A DNA stretch of 64,000 bases, taken from assembly GCA_019359045.1 (NCBI GenBank), contig JAHHIA010000006.1:310001-374000 (forward strand), in the 5' to 3' direction. Made by a program: the position numbers and the translations under genes. This stretch comes from Scytolyngbya sp. HA4215-MV1 (GTDB taxonomy: Bacteria; Cyanobacteriota; Cyanobacteriia; Leptolyngbyales; Leptolyngbyaceae). Below, in pieces: positions 25,785-37,500 of this stretch; position 1 is the stretch's first letter; each line of letters begins with the position of its first letter. The notes under the pieces were generated by a model that made no database searches, was not told where the DNA came from, and saw only the letters and a program-made list of their open reading frames with translations.

Positions 25785-28163
25785 ATGAACTATCGGCATT
25801 GCTTGATTGGCTTAATCCTGACTCACCTTATATTTTTTAATCAGGTGTTAGTTCGGGGTGAGGTTATTTTTCCTCACGCCAATGATGCTGAAGTAACGGG
25901 TTTAACCGCTACACCGGATCACTATCTGGCGAACCGTAAATTTTCTGACCAGAGTTCGGTTTATATTCCCGAAATTAATCACCACTTAAACGGCAAATCT
26001 CATCAATGGCTTTCAACCTGGAATCCCGCAGTGCAATTGGGGCGTCCTACTTTTCAACTCAGTGCCTTGGGCAAAGCCTATCCCATCACGCATTTACTTG
26101 CTTGGTTTACCCAAAATCCTTTCAGACTCTACACAACTCTGACGATTTTGACAGTTTTTTTGACTAGCATCTTTTTCTTTCTTTATCTCAAAGCTTTGCA
26201 GCTTTCGCCTCTCGCCTGTTTGGTTCCCTCTTTAGGACTTTCGCTGGGAATTTATGTTTCCTATTGGCTGACTTTCATCATGTTTGTCTCAACCCTGTGC
26301 TGGTCTGCTGGGTTGCTCTGGTTCATGACAAAACTCACTCGACGGAGGAGCCTCTGGTCAGTATTGGGAATCTCCTTTGCAACCTATAATTTGCTCCTCT
26401 CTGGCTATCCCCAACTTATTATCTTATGTGCTTATATTATTACAATTCAAGTTCTGGTAAATTGTCGGCACTATTGGACGAACTGGCAAGACTTTTTAAT
26501 CAAGGGAGGGCTGTTAATTAGTGCGGTCATTTCCGGAGCGATCGCAGCTTTACCTGTCTATTTGGATGTCGTGCTGAATGCCCAACAATCAGCCAGGTTG
26601 GCAGTATCTGATCAGTTCTTTTTAACCGTTCTCCCTCGACTCGAAAATTTAACTGATTTTGGCTTATTTTTAATCACGATCGTTGACCCTTTTATCTATG
26701 GTATACCCATTAGTCAGACTTATCCGCTTACCTTTTTCAATCACTCTTCTTTTTACAACGGATTAAGTCTGTCGCCACTTCATTTTTTCTTATTCATACT
26801 TTCTTTTCATCCCATCTTACTGCGTCAATTTTGGTATTGGCATTTATTTGCCGTTCTCTGTCTGATTGGCACCCTTTATCCACCAGCCTATTTGTTTGCG
26901 GTTCATGCTTTAGGATTTCAATTTTCTCGCACGGTTTTGCTATCTGGCTCCATCATTGTGGCATTAATTTTGATAGCTCATACGATTGATTTTCTGAGCA
27001 GTCAACGACCAGACTTGAAGGTTCAGAGCTGGCGTGGAGATTGGCGTGGAGAAATGCGATCTCGGTTACCTCGATTACCCTGGAATTCTTCCAATTGTAT
27101 TCCTCAACAAAGTGGAGCAAAACTAAAAGATAGATTTTCAGAATTCAATTTAGGTTTACTTCTCAGTTCGCTTCTAATTGCTATCAATTTTATGGAACTT
27201 GTAGGAGGCTTTAGGGAAAAATTTCACTTCAGTTGGCATAACTTTTTGATCAACTGGCTCATGGTAGCTGGAATTATTCTGTTTGCGAAAAAACGAAACC
27301 CAGGGATTTTATTCAGCCTGGCGATCGCAACGGTATTTCTTTATGGACAACCACTATTGCTTGCCAGACCGATGAATAGCATTCAAACCACTTCTCCCTT
27401 GGTTGAGGCAGTTCGTCAGCAGACAGATGGTCAGGGAAGATTTGCGATCGTCGGTGCTGATTTAAGTGGAGTTTTACCCGCCAATCAAGAGGGACTGCTG
27501 CGCTTAAAAAGCATCCATTCTTATGATTCACTTTCATCCCAAAATTATCAAAAAATTGTTGAAAAATGGAGTGATGTTGGCAGCACAACTTATGGCAGAT
27601 TATTCACTTATCTCGATCGTCCAGATAAGATTGTCAATCCTAAATTTAGGCTGTCAGGAGTCAATTTATTGCTGAGTAAAACCTCACTGAATGAGTCTCA
27701 TTTTGCTAAAGTTGGGCAAGTCAATGATATCCAGCTCTATCGCCCTCTACAACCCCCCATTTTTATGATGCAGACATTGATAGAGCAACTCCAGCCAAAT
27801 GATTTAGCTCAGTCTTTAATGTCCCAACAAGCATCGATTTTTCAGCCAGTTTTGCTGCGATCGTGGGATGATTATCAAGAAATTCAAGTCGGTCGTTTTT
27901 CCCAAGTAACCCAGTTATTCTTGAGTCAGCAATATCACGCTCAATGGCAGGCTTTTTCAGGAAAAACACGATTAAAAACAATGGCGATCGATCAGTTTTA
28001 TCAGGGAGTGATAATTCCTCCCTATACAGATAAAATCATTCTCTGTTTTATGCCCAATGTTTTATGGAGTTGGGTGCCCCAATTGATCTATTTAGGGATT
28101 GGGATGGGTGGAGCAGGATATTTGGGCTTCAGAAAAATATTAGATTTGCATCAGAAATTATAG
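25785..28163 (+). CDS. YfhO-like large membrane protein
   Basis: A 792-residue protein with an early helix, a periplasmic loop (residues about 25-105) containing FPHANDAEV and WLSTWNPAVQLGRPTF, then about eleven helices, and a periplasmic C-terminal domain of about 200 residues. This layout matches YfhO-family GT-C proteins that help glycosylate teichoic acids in Gram-positive bacteria; in cyanobacteria it may decorate an envelope polymer. It begins 13 bases after the preceding GT-C gene, so the two are co-transcribed. Motif level evidence is limited to the WNP/hydrophobic arrangement. Confidence 0.7.
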   Translation: MNYRHCLIGLILTHLIFFNQVLVRGEVIFPHANDAEVTGLTATPDHYLANRKFSDQSSVYIPEINHHLNGKSHQWLSTWNPAVQLGRPTFQLSALGKAYPITHLLAWFTQNPFRLYTTLTILTVFLTSIFFFLYLKALQLSPLACLVPSLGLSLGIYVSYWLTFIMFVSTLCWSAGLLWFMTKLTRRRSLWSVLGISFATYNLLLSGYPQLIILCAYIITIQVLVNCRHYWTNWQDFLIKGGLLISAVISGAIAALPVYLDVVLNAQQSARLAVSDQFFLTVLPRLENLTDFGLFLITIVDPFIYGIPISQTYPLTFFNHSSFYNGLSLSPLHFFLFILSFHPILLRQFWYWHLFAVLCLIGTLYPPAYLFAVHALGFQFSRTVLLSGSIIVALILIAHTIDFLSSQRPDLKVQSWRGDWRGEMRSRLPRLPWNSSNCIPQQSGAKLKDRFSEFNLGLLLSSLLIAINFMELVGGFREKFHFSWHNFLINWLMVAGIILFAKKRNPGILFSLAIATVFLYGQPLLLARPMNSIQTTSPLVEAVRQQTDGQGRFAIVGADLSGVLPANQEGLLRLKSIHSYDSLSSQNYQKIVEKWSDVGSTTYGRLFTYLDRPDKIVNPKFRLSGVNLLLSKTSLNESHFAKVGQVNDIQLYRPLQPPIFMMQTLIEQLQPNDLAQSLMSQQASIFQPVLLRSWDDYQEIQVGRFSQVTQLFLSQQYHAQWQAFSGKTRLKTMAIDQFYQGVIIPPYTDKIILCFMPNVLWSWVPQLIYLGIGMGGAGYLGFRKILDLHQKL

Positions 28164-28339
28164 ATTGATGGCTAAATCCTGAGCAAGGTAAAAGCTTTGC
28201 TGTTCAACCGACCAAGCTCGATCGCCTGCCTGGATAAAGGACAAGGGTGAAAGGTTCTTATTTAAGAAAAGATTAAAGTACGTTTAATTGTTGTCTTGAC
28301 TGTGTGTTGGTTACCGCTTCACAATGCTGCAACTGCTAG

Positions 28340-29608
<1,269 letters not shown>

Positions 29609-29821
29609 ACAAAGAAGTGTAGGTCAGCCACGCCACTTTCAATTGAAGTACTTCTTTTGCCTTCAGCCTGTCTCTTTGGGGAATGCGACAGACAGCCATC
29701 TCTGGATGCTCATTGGCAAGAGGTTTCTCATTGAGTCCATTTACTTCCCAGCAATGGCTAAAAGCCCAACTCCTAACCGTCTACAATTTTTGTGGGCGCA
29801 GTTCATCTAACTTAATTGCTT

Positions 29822-30955
29822 ATGCGAATTGCTCTTTTTACTGAAACCTTCTTGCCCAAGGTCGATGGCATTGTGACCCGTTTACGGCACACGGTTGATC
29901 ATCTGCAACGGTTAGGGAATCAGGTGTTGGTGGTCTGTCCTGAAGGAGGGTTGACAGAACATAAAGGAGCAAAGATTTATGGGGTTTCAGGCTTTCCGTT
30001 GCCCCTCTATCCAGAACTGAAGCTGGCGTTGCCCCGTCCCGCGATCGGAGAAGCAATCAAACAATTCCAGCCTGATCTGGTGCATGTAGTTAATCCAGCA
30101 GTATTGGGTCTGGCAGGTATCTACTATAGCAAGATGTTTAATCTGCCACTGGTGGCTTCTTACCATACCCATTTACCAGAATATTTACAGCACTATGGTT
30201 TGGGGATGCTGGAGGGGTTGCTGTGGGAGTTGCTCAAAGCTGGGCATAACCAGGCAGAGTTGAATCTCTGCACTTCGACTGCCATGGTGCAAACGTTGAC
30301 CACCCATGGCATTGAGCGGGTGTCTCTCTGGCAACGAGGGGTGGATACAGAAACCTTTCAGCCCCATTTGGTTAGTCGAGAGATGCGATCTCGATTGAGT
30401 CAGGGGCATCCCGATAATCCGTTGTTGCTCTATGTGGGGCGGTTATCGGCAGAGAAGGAAATCGATCGCATCAAACCGGTGTTGCAAGCTATTCCCAATG
30501 CGCATCTAGCGCTCGTCGGCGATGGTCCTTATCGCCAAGAACTTCAGCAGCATTTTGAGGAAACTCCAACTCATTTTGTTGGCTATTTGCAGGGAGCAGA
30601 ATTGGCGAGTGCTTTTGCATCCGCTGATGCGTTTGTGTTTCCCTCGCGAACTGAAACCCTGGGTTTGGTGTTATTAGAAGCGATGGCGGCAGGTTGTCCA
30701 GTGGTGGCAGCTCGATCGGGAGGCATTCCTGACATTGTAGAAGATGGGGTAAATGGCTACCTGTTCGATCCCAAAGACGAGCGAGGCGCGATCGTTGCTA
30801 CCCAACGCTTGCTTGCTCAGCCCGAAGAACGCGAAACTTTGCGGCATAATGCCCGCCGCGAAGCAGAGCGCTGGGGCTGGGCAGCAGCAACTCGCCAGCT
30901 GCAAAATTATTACCAAAATATTTTGGCAACGCGATCGTTTTCCAGAGCCGCTTAA
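29822..30955 (+). CDS. sqdX: Sulfoquinovosyltransferase (SQDG synthase)
   Basis: A 377-residue GT4 glycosyltransferase that transfers sulfoquinovose from UDP-sulfoquinovose to diacylglycerol. Its N-terminus MRIALFTETFLPKVDGIVTR, the SYHTHLPEYLQHYGLG segment and the nucleotide-binding C-terminal region (LYVGRLSAEKEIDRI, FPSRTETLGLVLLEAMAAG) are those of SqdX. ATG at 29822 is used; the TTG at 29816 is two codons earlier. The 213-base spacer after sqdB has no gene and could hold a separate promoter. The adjacent sqdB provides its donor. Confidence 0.95.
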   Translation: MRIALFTETFLPKVDGIVTRLRHTVDHLQRLGNQVLVVCPEGGLTEHKGAKIYGVSGFPLPLYPELKLALPRPAIGEAIKQFQPDLVHVVNPAVLGLAGIYYSKMFNLPLVASYHTHLPEYLQHYGLGMLEGLLWELLKAGHNQAELNLCTSTAMVQTLTTHGIERVSLWQRGVDTETFQPHLVSREMRSRLSQGHPDNPLLLYVGRLSAEKEIDRIKPVLQAIPNAHLALVGDGPYRQELQQHFEETPTHFVGYLQGAELASAFASADAFVFPSRTETLGLVLLEAMAAGCPVVAARSGGIPDIVEDGVNGYLFDPKDERGAIVATQRLLAQPEERETLRHNARREAERWGWAAATRQLQNYYQNILATRSFSRAA

Positions 30956-30997
30956 AACATAAGGAAATCGGTAGCAGTCCGAATTTTGTCTTTCGTT

Positions 30998-32683
30998 CTA
31001 AGGCAACGGCAGTGAAGCCCGCAACGCCGTCCAGGCAGAAAGCGCTTTCGCATTAGAGGGTTCCCCTTTTTGCAGAAGCAATCCCCCATCTTGTAAATCG
31101 CGCAAGCCATATTCTCCCCCTGCAATCAACTGATCCAGTATAGGAATCAGGGCTTGAAACTGATCCCGTTCGTTTTGATCTACGGCTTGAAACTGTTGCG
31201 ACTGCCAGACATCCGCTAAAACATAGTCAACCGAAATTACTTCATTGCGATCGTTCCGTAATTTGAGTGCCGAAAAATACTTCAAACCGTCTGCCTCAAT
31301 TCGTCTGCCGACCAACCGAATAATTTCCCGCCGACTCGACAAAGGCGGCACCGCATAAGTTGTTGCTGCCACGCTCGCATCTGGCGGAATCTGCCCCATC
31401 AGCGTTCGCATATCATGGGCGTGCTGCCATTGGCGATTCAGGGGTACATAGATTTTGTTGCTCTGAGAGATTGCTTTCAGGGGAGTAGCAAAATATAGAA
31501 TTTGGTGGGGGTTTTGACGAATCAAAAGTAACAGCGACAGGACTAAACACCCGACCCAAAACCGCCGTATAAGGGGCCGAAATTTTTCTGCATGAACTGA
31601 CCACCACAAAATTGCCCCATAGAATAAGCCCGGCAGCAGTGTAATTGCATAACGCAAGTGAATCGACAGCGGATTGCCCGGCGCATCAGGATCGCGAATA
31701 AATAGGGCTAGCAATGGAAACCCAGCCATGACCCAGGCAGAGCCAGAAATCATTGGCACAAACGCGAGTGGCAACCATTGATAGAACAAGTAGTTTGCCT
31801 TGGTTGCGATCGGGGTCACCAGTTGGTGGATCAATTGGATTGGCTGGCTTAAGATCGACAGAATCAGATCTAATGTACTAACCCTGGTTTCATTCTGAGT
31901 AAAATTGCGGAAGTGCTCGACTGTAAACCGACGAGAACTATCATCCGAAAAAAGCGGCATGATGGCATTCGTTACCAGGAGAATGTAGCCAAAGCTCACA
32001 ATGCAAAGCGCCAAGCCCACCCGAGGAAAGCGACGACTCAACGTCAAGTAAACACCAATCCCAAACAAAATAATCCCAGCATCTTCTCGTACCAACAATA
32101 CCAGCCCTGCCAATCCCCCAAATAGCCACCAGACCCGTTTTTCTAAAGCCAGCAATAGACTGAAAACCAGCAATGGCGTTTGAGAAGAGTCATGAAAGCT
32201 AGAAACAGTGGGTCCAATGACTGCATTGGCACAATAGAAACTCGCTGCGATCATGCTAGCCAGTGCGGGTTGTAGATACTGCCGCGCCAGTCCATAGAGC
32301 ACCAATCCACCCGTCGTCATCAACACGACTTGAATCACGACTAAGGTTTCGGCAGATGGATGAACTGCGTAAAACGGTAACCACAACAGCAATGCTGGAG
32401 TAAAATGTTGCCCCAAGCGATGGTAGAAAACCGTTGGCAATTCCCCGTCACGGAGCACTGCACTGGAGAGGGTAGAAGAAAGTGAACTCTGGAAAAAACG
32501 TCCGTGCGTTCCATTCCAGAAAACCTGGTTGAAAATGCCGTGGTCGTAAGGGTTAAAAAAGCTGTAATAGCGATTGAGCGAGAGGCTTAAAGTCAGGACG
32601 AAAAAAATAGCTGCAATCACCAAGATTGTCCGAAACGCTGGTTGTTTTTTTTCGGCGTTAAGAGCTTCCAAAAGCACGAGCAC
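30998..32683 (-). CDS. DUF2079 multi-pass membrane protein
   Basis: A 561-residue protein that begins at GTG 32683 (or GTG 32677). The conserved N-terminal region YYSFFNPYDHGIFNQVFWNG, then HFTPALLLWLPFY and SSFHDSSQTPLL, followed by LVREDAGI, is characteristic of DUF2079, a GT-C-like membrane family whose function is unsettled. About nine to ten hydrophobic helices are visible, plus a soluble C-terminal section with VDYVLADVWQS. It faces the sqdX gene tail to tail with 42 bases between and no obvious terminator. Confidence 0.82.
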   Translation of the reverse strand: MLVLLEALNAEKKQPAFRTILVIAAIFFVLTLSLSLNRYYSFFNPYDHGIFNQVFWNGTHGRFFQSSLSSTLSSAVLRDGELPTVFYHRLGQHFTPALLLWLPFYAVHPSAETLVVIQVVLMTTGGLVLYGLARQYLQPALASMIAASFYCANAVIGPTVSSFHDSSQTPLLVFSLLLALEKRVWWLFGGLAGLVLLVREDAGIILFGIGVYLTLSRRFPRVGLALCIVSFGYILLVTNAIMPLFSDDSSRRFTVEHFRNFTQNETRVSTLDLILSILSQPIQLIHQLVTPIATKANYLFYQWLPLAFVPMISGSAWVMAGFPLLALFIRDPDAPGNPLSIHLRYAITLLPGLFYGAILWWSVHAEKFRPLIRRFWVGCLVLSLLLLIRQNPHQILYFATPLKAISQSNKIYVPLNRQWQHAHDMRTLMGQIPPDASVAATTYAVPPLSSRREIIRLVGRRIEADGLKYFSALKLRNDRNEVISVDYVLADVWQSQQFQAVDQNERDQFQALIPILDQLIAGGEYGLRDLQDGGLLLQKGEPSNAKALSAWTALRASLPLP

Positions 32684-32884
32684 AGCCTTTGCCTTGCGTT
32701 AATTTAACCGAGTGTCTATGAAATTAGCACGAACAAAGGGCTCCCAGACATTCCTATCACCCGGGAAAGAAGCTGTTTCCTAGCAGTCTTGCTCAGTGGG
32801 GCTATCGACGATCGCTTTCGCAACAGTTGATCTTGAGTAAACAGGGGAATAATCCCCTTGCCGATAAATTAGAATCGCGATTCA

Positions 32885-33340
32885 TTACTCTTTGGCAACA
32901 AAGGTATAGTTGCAGGTCGAGCCTTCATTACAACCAACCCAAACGCGATAAGTGCCCGCTCCCCACTGAGATTCAACCGAGCTACTGCCACAGAATACGG
33001 TTTCTCCACTGGAATTCTGAATCAGTAGAGTGGGAGAGTTGCCTCTACTTTGGACTTGAATCTTCAAATTGGTAAAATTTTCTTTCAAGACGAGAACATG
33101 GTCGGGCGTATCGCGATCGTTGCCAAAGCCCAGACAAGGATGATCATCGCGATCGCGATTGGATAATGCTAATAATGAAAAAGATGCTCTCGTAAACCCT
33201 TTGGTGACGCCGTCGGCAGGAGAGAAGCCAGGTGCCAGGGTCATTTTGGCGGCTTGTGCTAACCCAGGGGAAATCCCCAAAGCTGTAATTAGTGTGAGAG
33301 AAACGACCCACTGAAATCGCCGTGCTACATCACTTATCAT
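32885..33340 (-). CDS. Small secreted protein, unknown function
   Basis: ATG at 33340 is preceded by AGGTGA with a five-base spacing; the upstream GTG at 33349 is not needed. The 151-residue product has a signal peptide (helix WVVSLTLITALGISPGLAQA, cleavage near AQAA). The mature part is short and beta-rich, with four Cys (PCLGFG, VFCGSS, VGCNEGSTCNYTF) that can make disulfides. SQWGAGTYRVWVG near the end resembles pre-peptidase C-terminal-like beta domains that bind or shield secreted proteins. A weak hairpin GGGGA/TCCCC at 32844-32857 follows its stop. Confidence 0.7.
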   Translation of the reverse strand: MISDVARRFQWVVSLTLITALGISPGLAQAAKMTLAPGFSPADGVTKGFTRASFSLLALSNRDRDDHPCLGFGNDRDTPDHVLVLKENFTNLKIQVQSRGNSPTLLIQNSSGETVFCGSSSVESQWGAGTYRVWVGCNEGSTCNYTFVAKE

Positions 33341-33992
33341 TTCAATCACCTCATGACTTAAGATTTTATTAAGGTCGTTACAATAGGCTATATGCCGTGA
33401 TTTTCCTTATGTTCCAGACAAATTACTGTGTATTTCAAGTTTTTACCAAGAAAACTTTCCGACACTAGATGCTTGTCTTCGAACGAACTCCACCAACGGT
33501 ATCCATCCAATTCATCTGATATTGACTTCAAGTTTACGCGTCGGCTTACCTCGTTTTAGAGAATGGTGGCTCAAAAGTGGGTAAAAGGAACGCCAAAGCC
33601 GCGATCGGTGTTTCGCGTCATTATTCATTTCATATGCTTCTGATGGATTTTGTGTTGGAGTCAAACCCTGAAAGACGTGGCATTTGGAAAACGATTTTCA
33701 GATTAAGCAAGGATTTCGCACCAAATGCCGCGCCCCTACGCCGGATCAACACAAATTGAGTTAGAACCAACATTTCGTCCATCCTTTACAGATTTACAAA
33801 TCATTTTCTAAGAAAAATTGAGATATTTTGAAAATTTCCGTGAATTGCTGGGTTCCGCTTCGCGATCGGGTTGGCATCCCATCAATCTGTAATTAGTCTC
33901 TAATTTGAGAGACTCGAGGCAGAACGAAGAAGTTCCAGTGGAATGCTCATTAGGTATTTTTGGCAAGACTACTCGTTTGTGGAGAACTAATT
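33341..33992. other. Gene-free stretch with short inverted repeats
   Basis: I see no supported gene. GGCATTTG at 33679-33686 is exactly complementary to CAAATGCC at 33722-33729. A perfect seven-base stem AGTCTCT/AGAGACT with a six-base loop is at 33895-33914, about 80 bases before the small membrane protein. A 60-codon frame at 33577-33759 has no homologue I know and no good start signal. Confidence 0.4.
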
Positions 33993-34151
33993 GTGCCTTT
34001 AGTCACCTTTTTGCTGGCAATATTCAGTAGCTTAGTGTTGGTTAAAGTGTTTATAGAGTTGCCGCTCAGTAGCTTACATTGGCTCAACATTTCAAACTGG
34101 TTAGGTGCGACGATCGTTCTATTACTCTTGTCCTGGTGTGTTGGAGATTGA
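33993..34151 (+). CDS. Possible 52-residue membrane protein
   Basis: GTG at 33993 has GGAG eight bases upstream; the frame is also open from a TTG at 33960. The predicted product is almost wholly hydrophobic, with two helices (VTFLLAIFSSLVLVKVFIEL and GATIVLLLLSWCVG) joined by a short polar loop (SSLHWLNISNW). Small two-helix proteins of this kind are common in cyanobacterial photosynthetic or stress complexes, but I recognise no family. Support is the start signal and the non-random hydrophobic pattern only. Confidence 0.4.
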   Translation: MPLVTFLLAIFSSLVLVKVFIELPLSSLHWLNISNWLGATIVLLLLSWCVGD

Positions 34152-34284
34152 AAAATATCCTTACAGCTTGAGTTTTTATTGATTTCAGGTCATGCTTAAT
34201 TTTTTCGCATACTCTTTTAACATCAACCCTCTTTTTAAGATAGTTACCAATTGACTCAATTTTTTTCCTCATCTGCACTCAAGC

Positions 34285-34465
34285 GGTTGTTTAAAAGGGG
34301 CTAGCTGTGATTTTGAGCACGCAGAGATTCCCCCTCGCCCCCCTTTTAAGAGGGGCATCAGCTTCAAAGTCCCCTTTTTTCTAGCGCAGCGGTACTTCAG
34401 CATGGGGATTGTAGGGGGATCGTGTCCGCTGCTACTTGGGAAAGGACCTTTTTAAACCATCCTCT
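34285..34465 (+). repeat. MITE-like dispersed repeat, copy 1
   Basis: This stretch matches the copy at 42483-42642 in order and wording: GTTTAAAAGG near the left end, TTGAGCAC then CAGAGATTCCCCCTCG, a G/C-rich palindrome made of CCCCCTT and AGGGG runs, then AGGGGGATCGTGTCCG, GAAAGGACCTTTTTAAA and CATCCTCT at the right end. It carries an extra insertion of about 25 bases near 34380-34405 and a degenerate left end. There is no coding capacity. The rest of the 34152-34552 spacer has nothing I can identify. Confidence 0.7.
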
Positions 34466-34552
34466 AAGGGGTAGGCTAGCAGCAAGCCTCAAATTCTAAA
34501 ACAGTTGATGATAGGTTATCTTCAGTTATTTCCAGTTATTTAAAGATGCACC

Positions 34553-37500
34553 ATGCCAGTGCCTTTGCCTGATAACCAAGCTTTGAAAATCGATACACTG
34601 TATCGCTATGAAACTTTGGATATTGCTCCTGATGAAGCGTTTGACGATCTCGTTCAATTAGCTATTCAAATCTGCGGCACCCCGATCGCCCTCGTGGATT
34701 TGAAGGATGGCGAGTTTCAATGGGTGAAGTCCAATTTGAGTCCAGATTTTAATGGAGTGATTGGAGCAAGCTGCGATAGCGACTTCAGGACAGCTATCGG
34801 AGCAGCCATCCATCAGTTTGGGCTGGGCACGCTCTGTACTCAGCAATCAGATGTTTTGGTCATTCCTGATTTGCTCAGAGATGAACGATTGGCTCACCAT
34901 TTTGCTGCTGTTTCGCCCTCCTTTCGATTTTATGCAGGAGTACCGTTTGCGTTGCCAGAGGGATGTGCGATCGGGAGTCTTTGGGTGGTTGATGTCGAAC
35001 CCAGACAGTTGAGCGATGCCCAAATCGCCTCCTTTCGTGCTCTAGGTCGGCAGGGGGCGCGCCAGCTAGAGTTGCAGCGCAAATTCAAACTGGTATCGAG
35101 CGAATTGGTTCAACGCAATCAGGTGGAATCGACGTTGCGAGAGAGTGAAAGGCGGTTTCGCCAACTGATTCAAGATCTCCAGGTGGGAGTTTTACTTCAG
35201 GGTGCCAATGCAGAGATTCTGTTGAGCAATCGTACGGCTTTACGGTTGTTGGGGCTGAAAGAAAACCAACTTTTGGGGAAAAGTTCGTTTGACGCAGACT
35301 GGCAAGTCATCCATGAAGATGGTTCGCCCTTTCCCAGTGAAAGTCATCCTGTACCGCAGGCGATCGCAACTCGCCAGGCGGTACGGAATATCGTGATGGG
35401 GGTTTATCGACTCAATACTCAGGACTATATCTGGCTGTTGGTCAATGCTGAACCCCAATTGGCAGCGGATGGCAGCGTCCGCCAGGTGATTTGCACCTTT
35501 AGTGACATTAGCGATCGTAAGCAAATTGAAGAAGCCCTCCGCAAAAGCGAAACTAAAAATCGGGCGTTGCTGCACGCGATTCCTGATCTAATGATGCGGA
35601 TTAACCGAAAGGGCATTCATTTAGATGTTAAGTGTCCTCAAGATAATAAATTAATTGTTCCGATCGACACCATCATCGGCAAAAGTTTCTTCGACGTGTT
35701 GCCCCCTGACATTGCGCAACAACGCAGCTACTACATCGAAGAAGCCTTTCAAACCGGCGAAATTCAGATTTTTGAATATCAGTTGATGGTAGATGGAGAA
35801 CTGCGAGAAGAAGAAGCTCGCGTCGTGATCAGCGGTGAGGATGAAGTGCTGATGATCGTGCGAGATATCACCAAGCGAAAACGGGCTGAAGCCGCGTTAC
35901 GACAAGCAGAAGAAAAATATCGCAGTATCTATGAAAGCTCTGTCGAAGGGATCTTTCAAACCACTCCTGAAGGCAAATATCTCAGCGTTAATCCTGCCCT
36001 CGCTAGAACTCATGGCTATGCCTCGCCATCTGAGATGATTCGTTGGGTTGACAACATCGGGGCACAGATTTATGTGGATTCGACCCGCAGGGCAGAATTT
36101 ATCCGCTTAATGCAAGAAAATGATGTTGTCCGAGAATTTGAATCTCAAGTCTATCGCCAAGATGGCAGTATCATTTGGGTTTCGGAAAATGTTCGGGCAG
36201 TCAGAAATGATACTGGTGATTTGCTCTACTACGAAGGCTCTAGTTTTGAAATTACCGATCGCAAACAGGCAGAAGAAGCGTTGAAATCCGCCTATGCCGA
36301 ACAACGGGCTTTGTTTGCGGCAATGGCAGATCTGGTGCTGGTACGAGATAAGACCGGGCGTTGCACCAAGCTCATTACGCCCAAGGCCAGTCACCTACTG
36401 TTCAAGCCAGTCGATGAACTGGTGAACCAAACCCTCCACGATGTCTTTCCCCAACCCTTAGCAGATACTTTTTTAGACTATATTCACCAGGCTTTAACTA
36501 CCCAAAAAACTGTTAAGGCAGAATACAGTCTCACGATTCAAGAACGCGAAATCTGGTTTGACGCCAGCATTTCTCCAATCGACGAAAACTTGGTTATGTG
36601 GGTGATTCGGGACTCCACCCAGCGCAAACAAGCTGAAGAATCTCTTCGCCGTCGCGAGGAAGAATTCAAAGCACTCGTCGAGCACGCCCCAGATGTTATT
36701 GCTCGTTTTGATCGATCGTACCACCACCTCTACGTCAATCCGATTGTAGAACGTGATACCGGAATTCCTGCTGCTGCCTTCATCGGGAAGACTGGGAGAG
36801 AATTGGGCTTCCCAGAAGCCAATGTGCGTCAATGGGATGCTGTATTGCAAAAAACTTTTGACACCGGACAAGAGCAAAGTCTGGAGCATTCTGTGTCATC
36901 CCCACAAGGATTGAAATACTATCAGTCTCGCTTCGTTCCAGAATTGGGCAGCGATCGCACAGTCGAATCTGTGCTCGCGATCACTCGCGACATCACGGAC
37001 TACAAACAGACTGAAGCCTCTCTGCGACAAAGCCGTGAGCGCTACACCTTAGCCGTCAGCGCGGGTGAAGTCGGAGTTTGGGACTGGAATATCGAAACAG
37101 GAGAAATTTACCTTGATCCTATCCTTAAAGCCCTCTTGGGCTATGAAGATTGGGAAATTCCTAACCGTCTGGAAATATGGAATGAGTCTATCCATCCCGA
37201 CGATCGCAAACAGGTTACCGCAGAGATACAGTCTCACTTACTGGGCGAAACCCCTCGCTTTGAAAGCGAACATCGCATGTTACATAAAGATGGGAGTCAT
37301 CGCTGGTTTTCTGTCTGTGGCACTGTTTTTCGGGATAATGCTGGCACCCCTTATCGCATGGTCGGTACCAACAACAACATTACTGAGTCCAAACAAGCCG
37401 AAGAACGCCTGCGCCAGCTTTACGACATCACTGCCACCCATCAACTCAATTTTGCAGACAAACTCAACCGTTTGCTCACCATGGGATGTCAAGAATTTGA

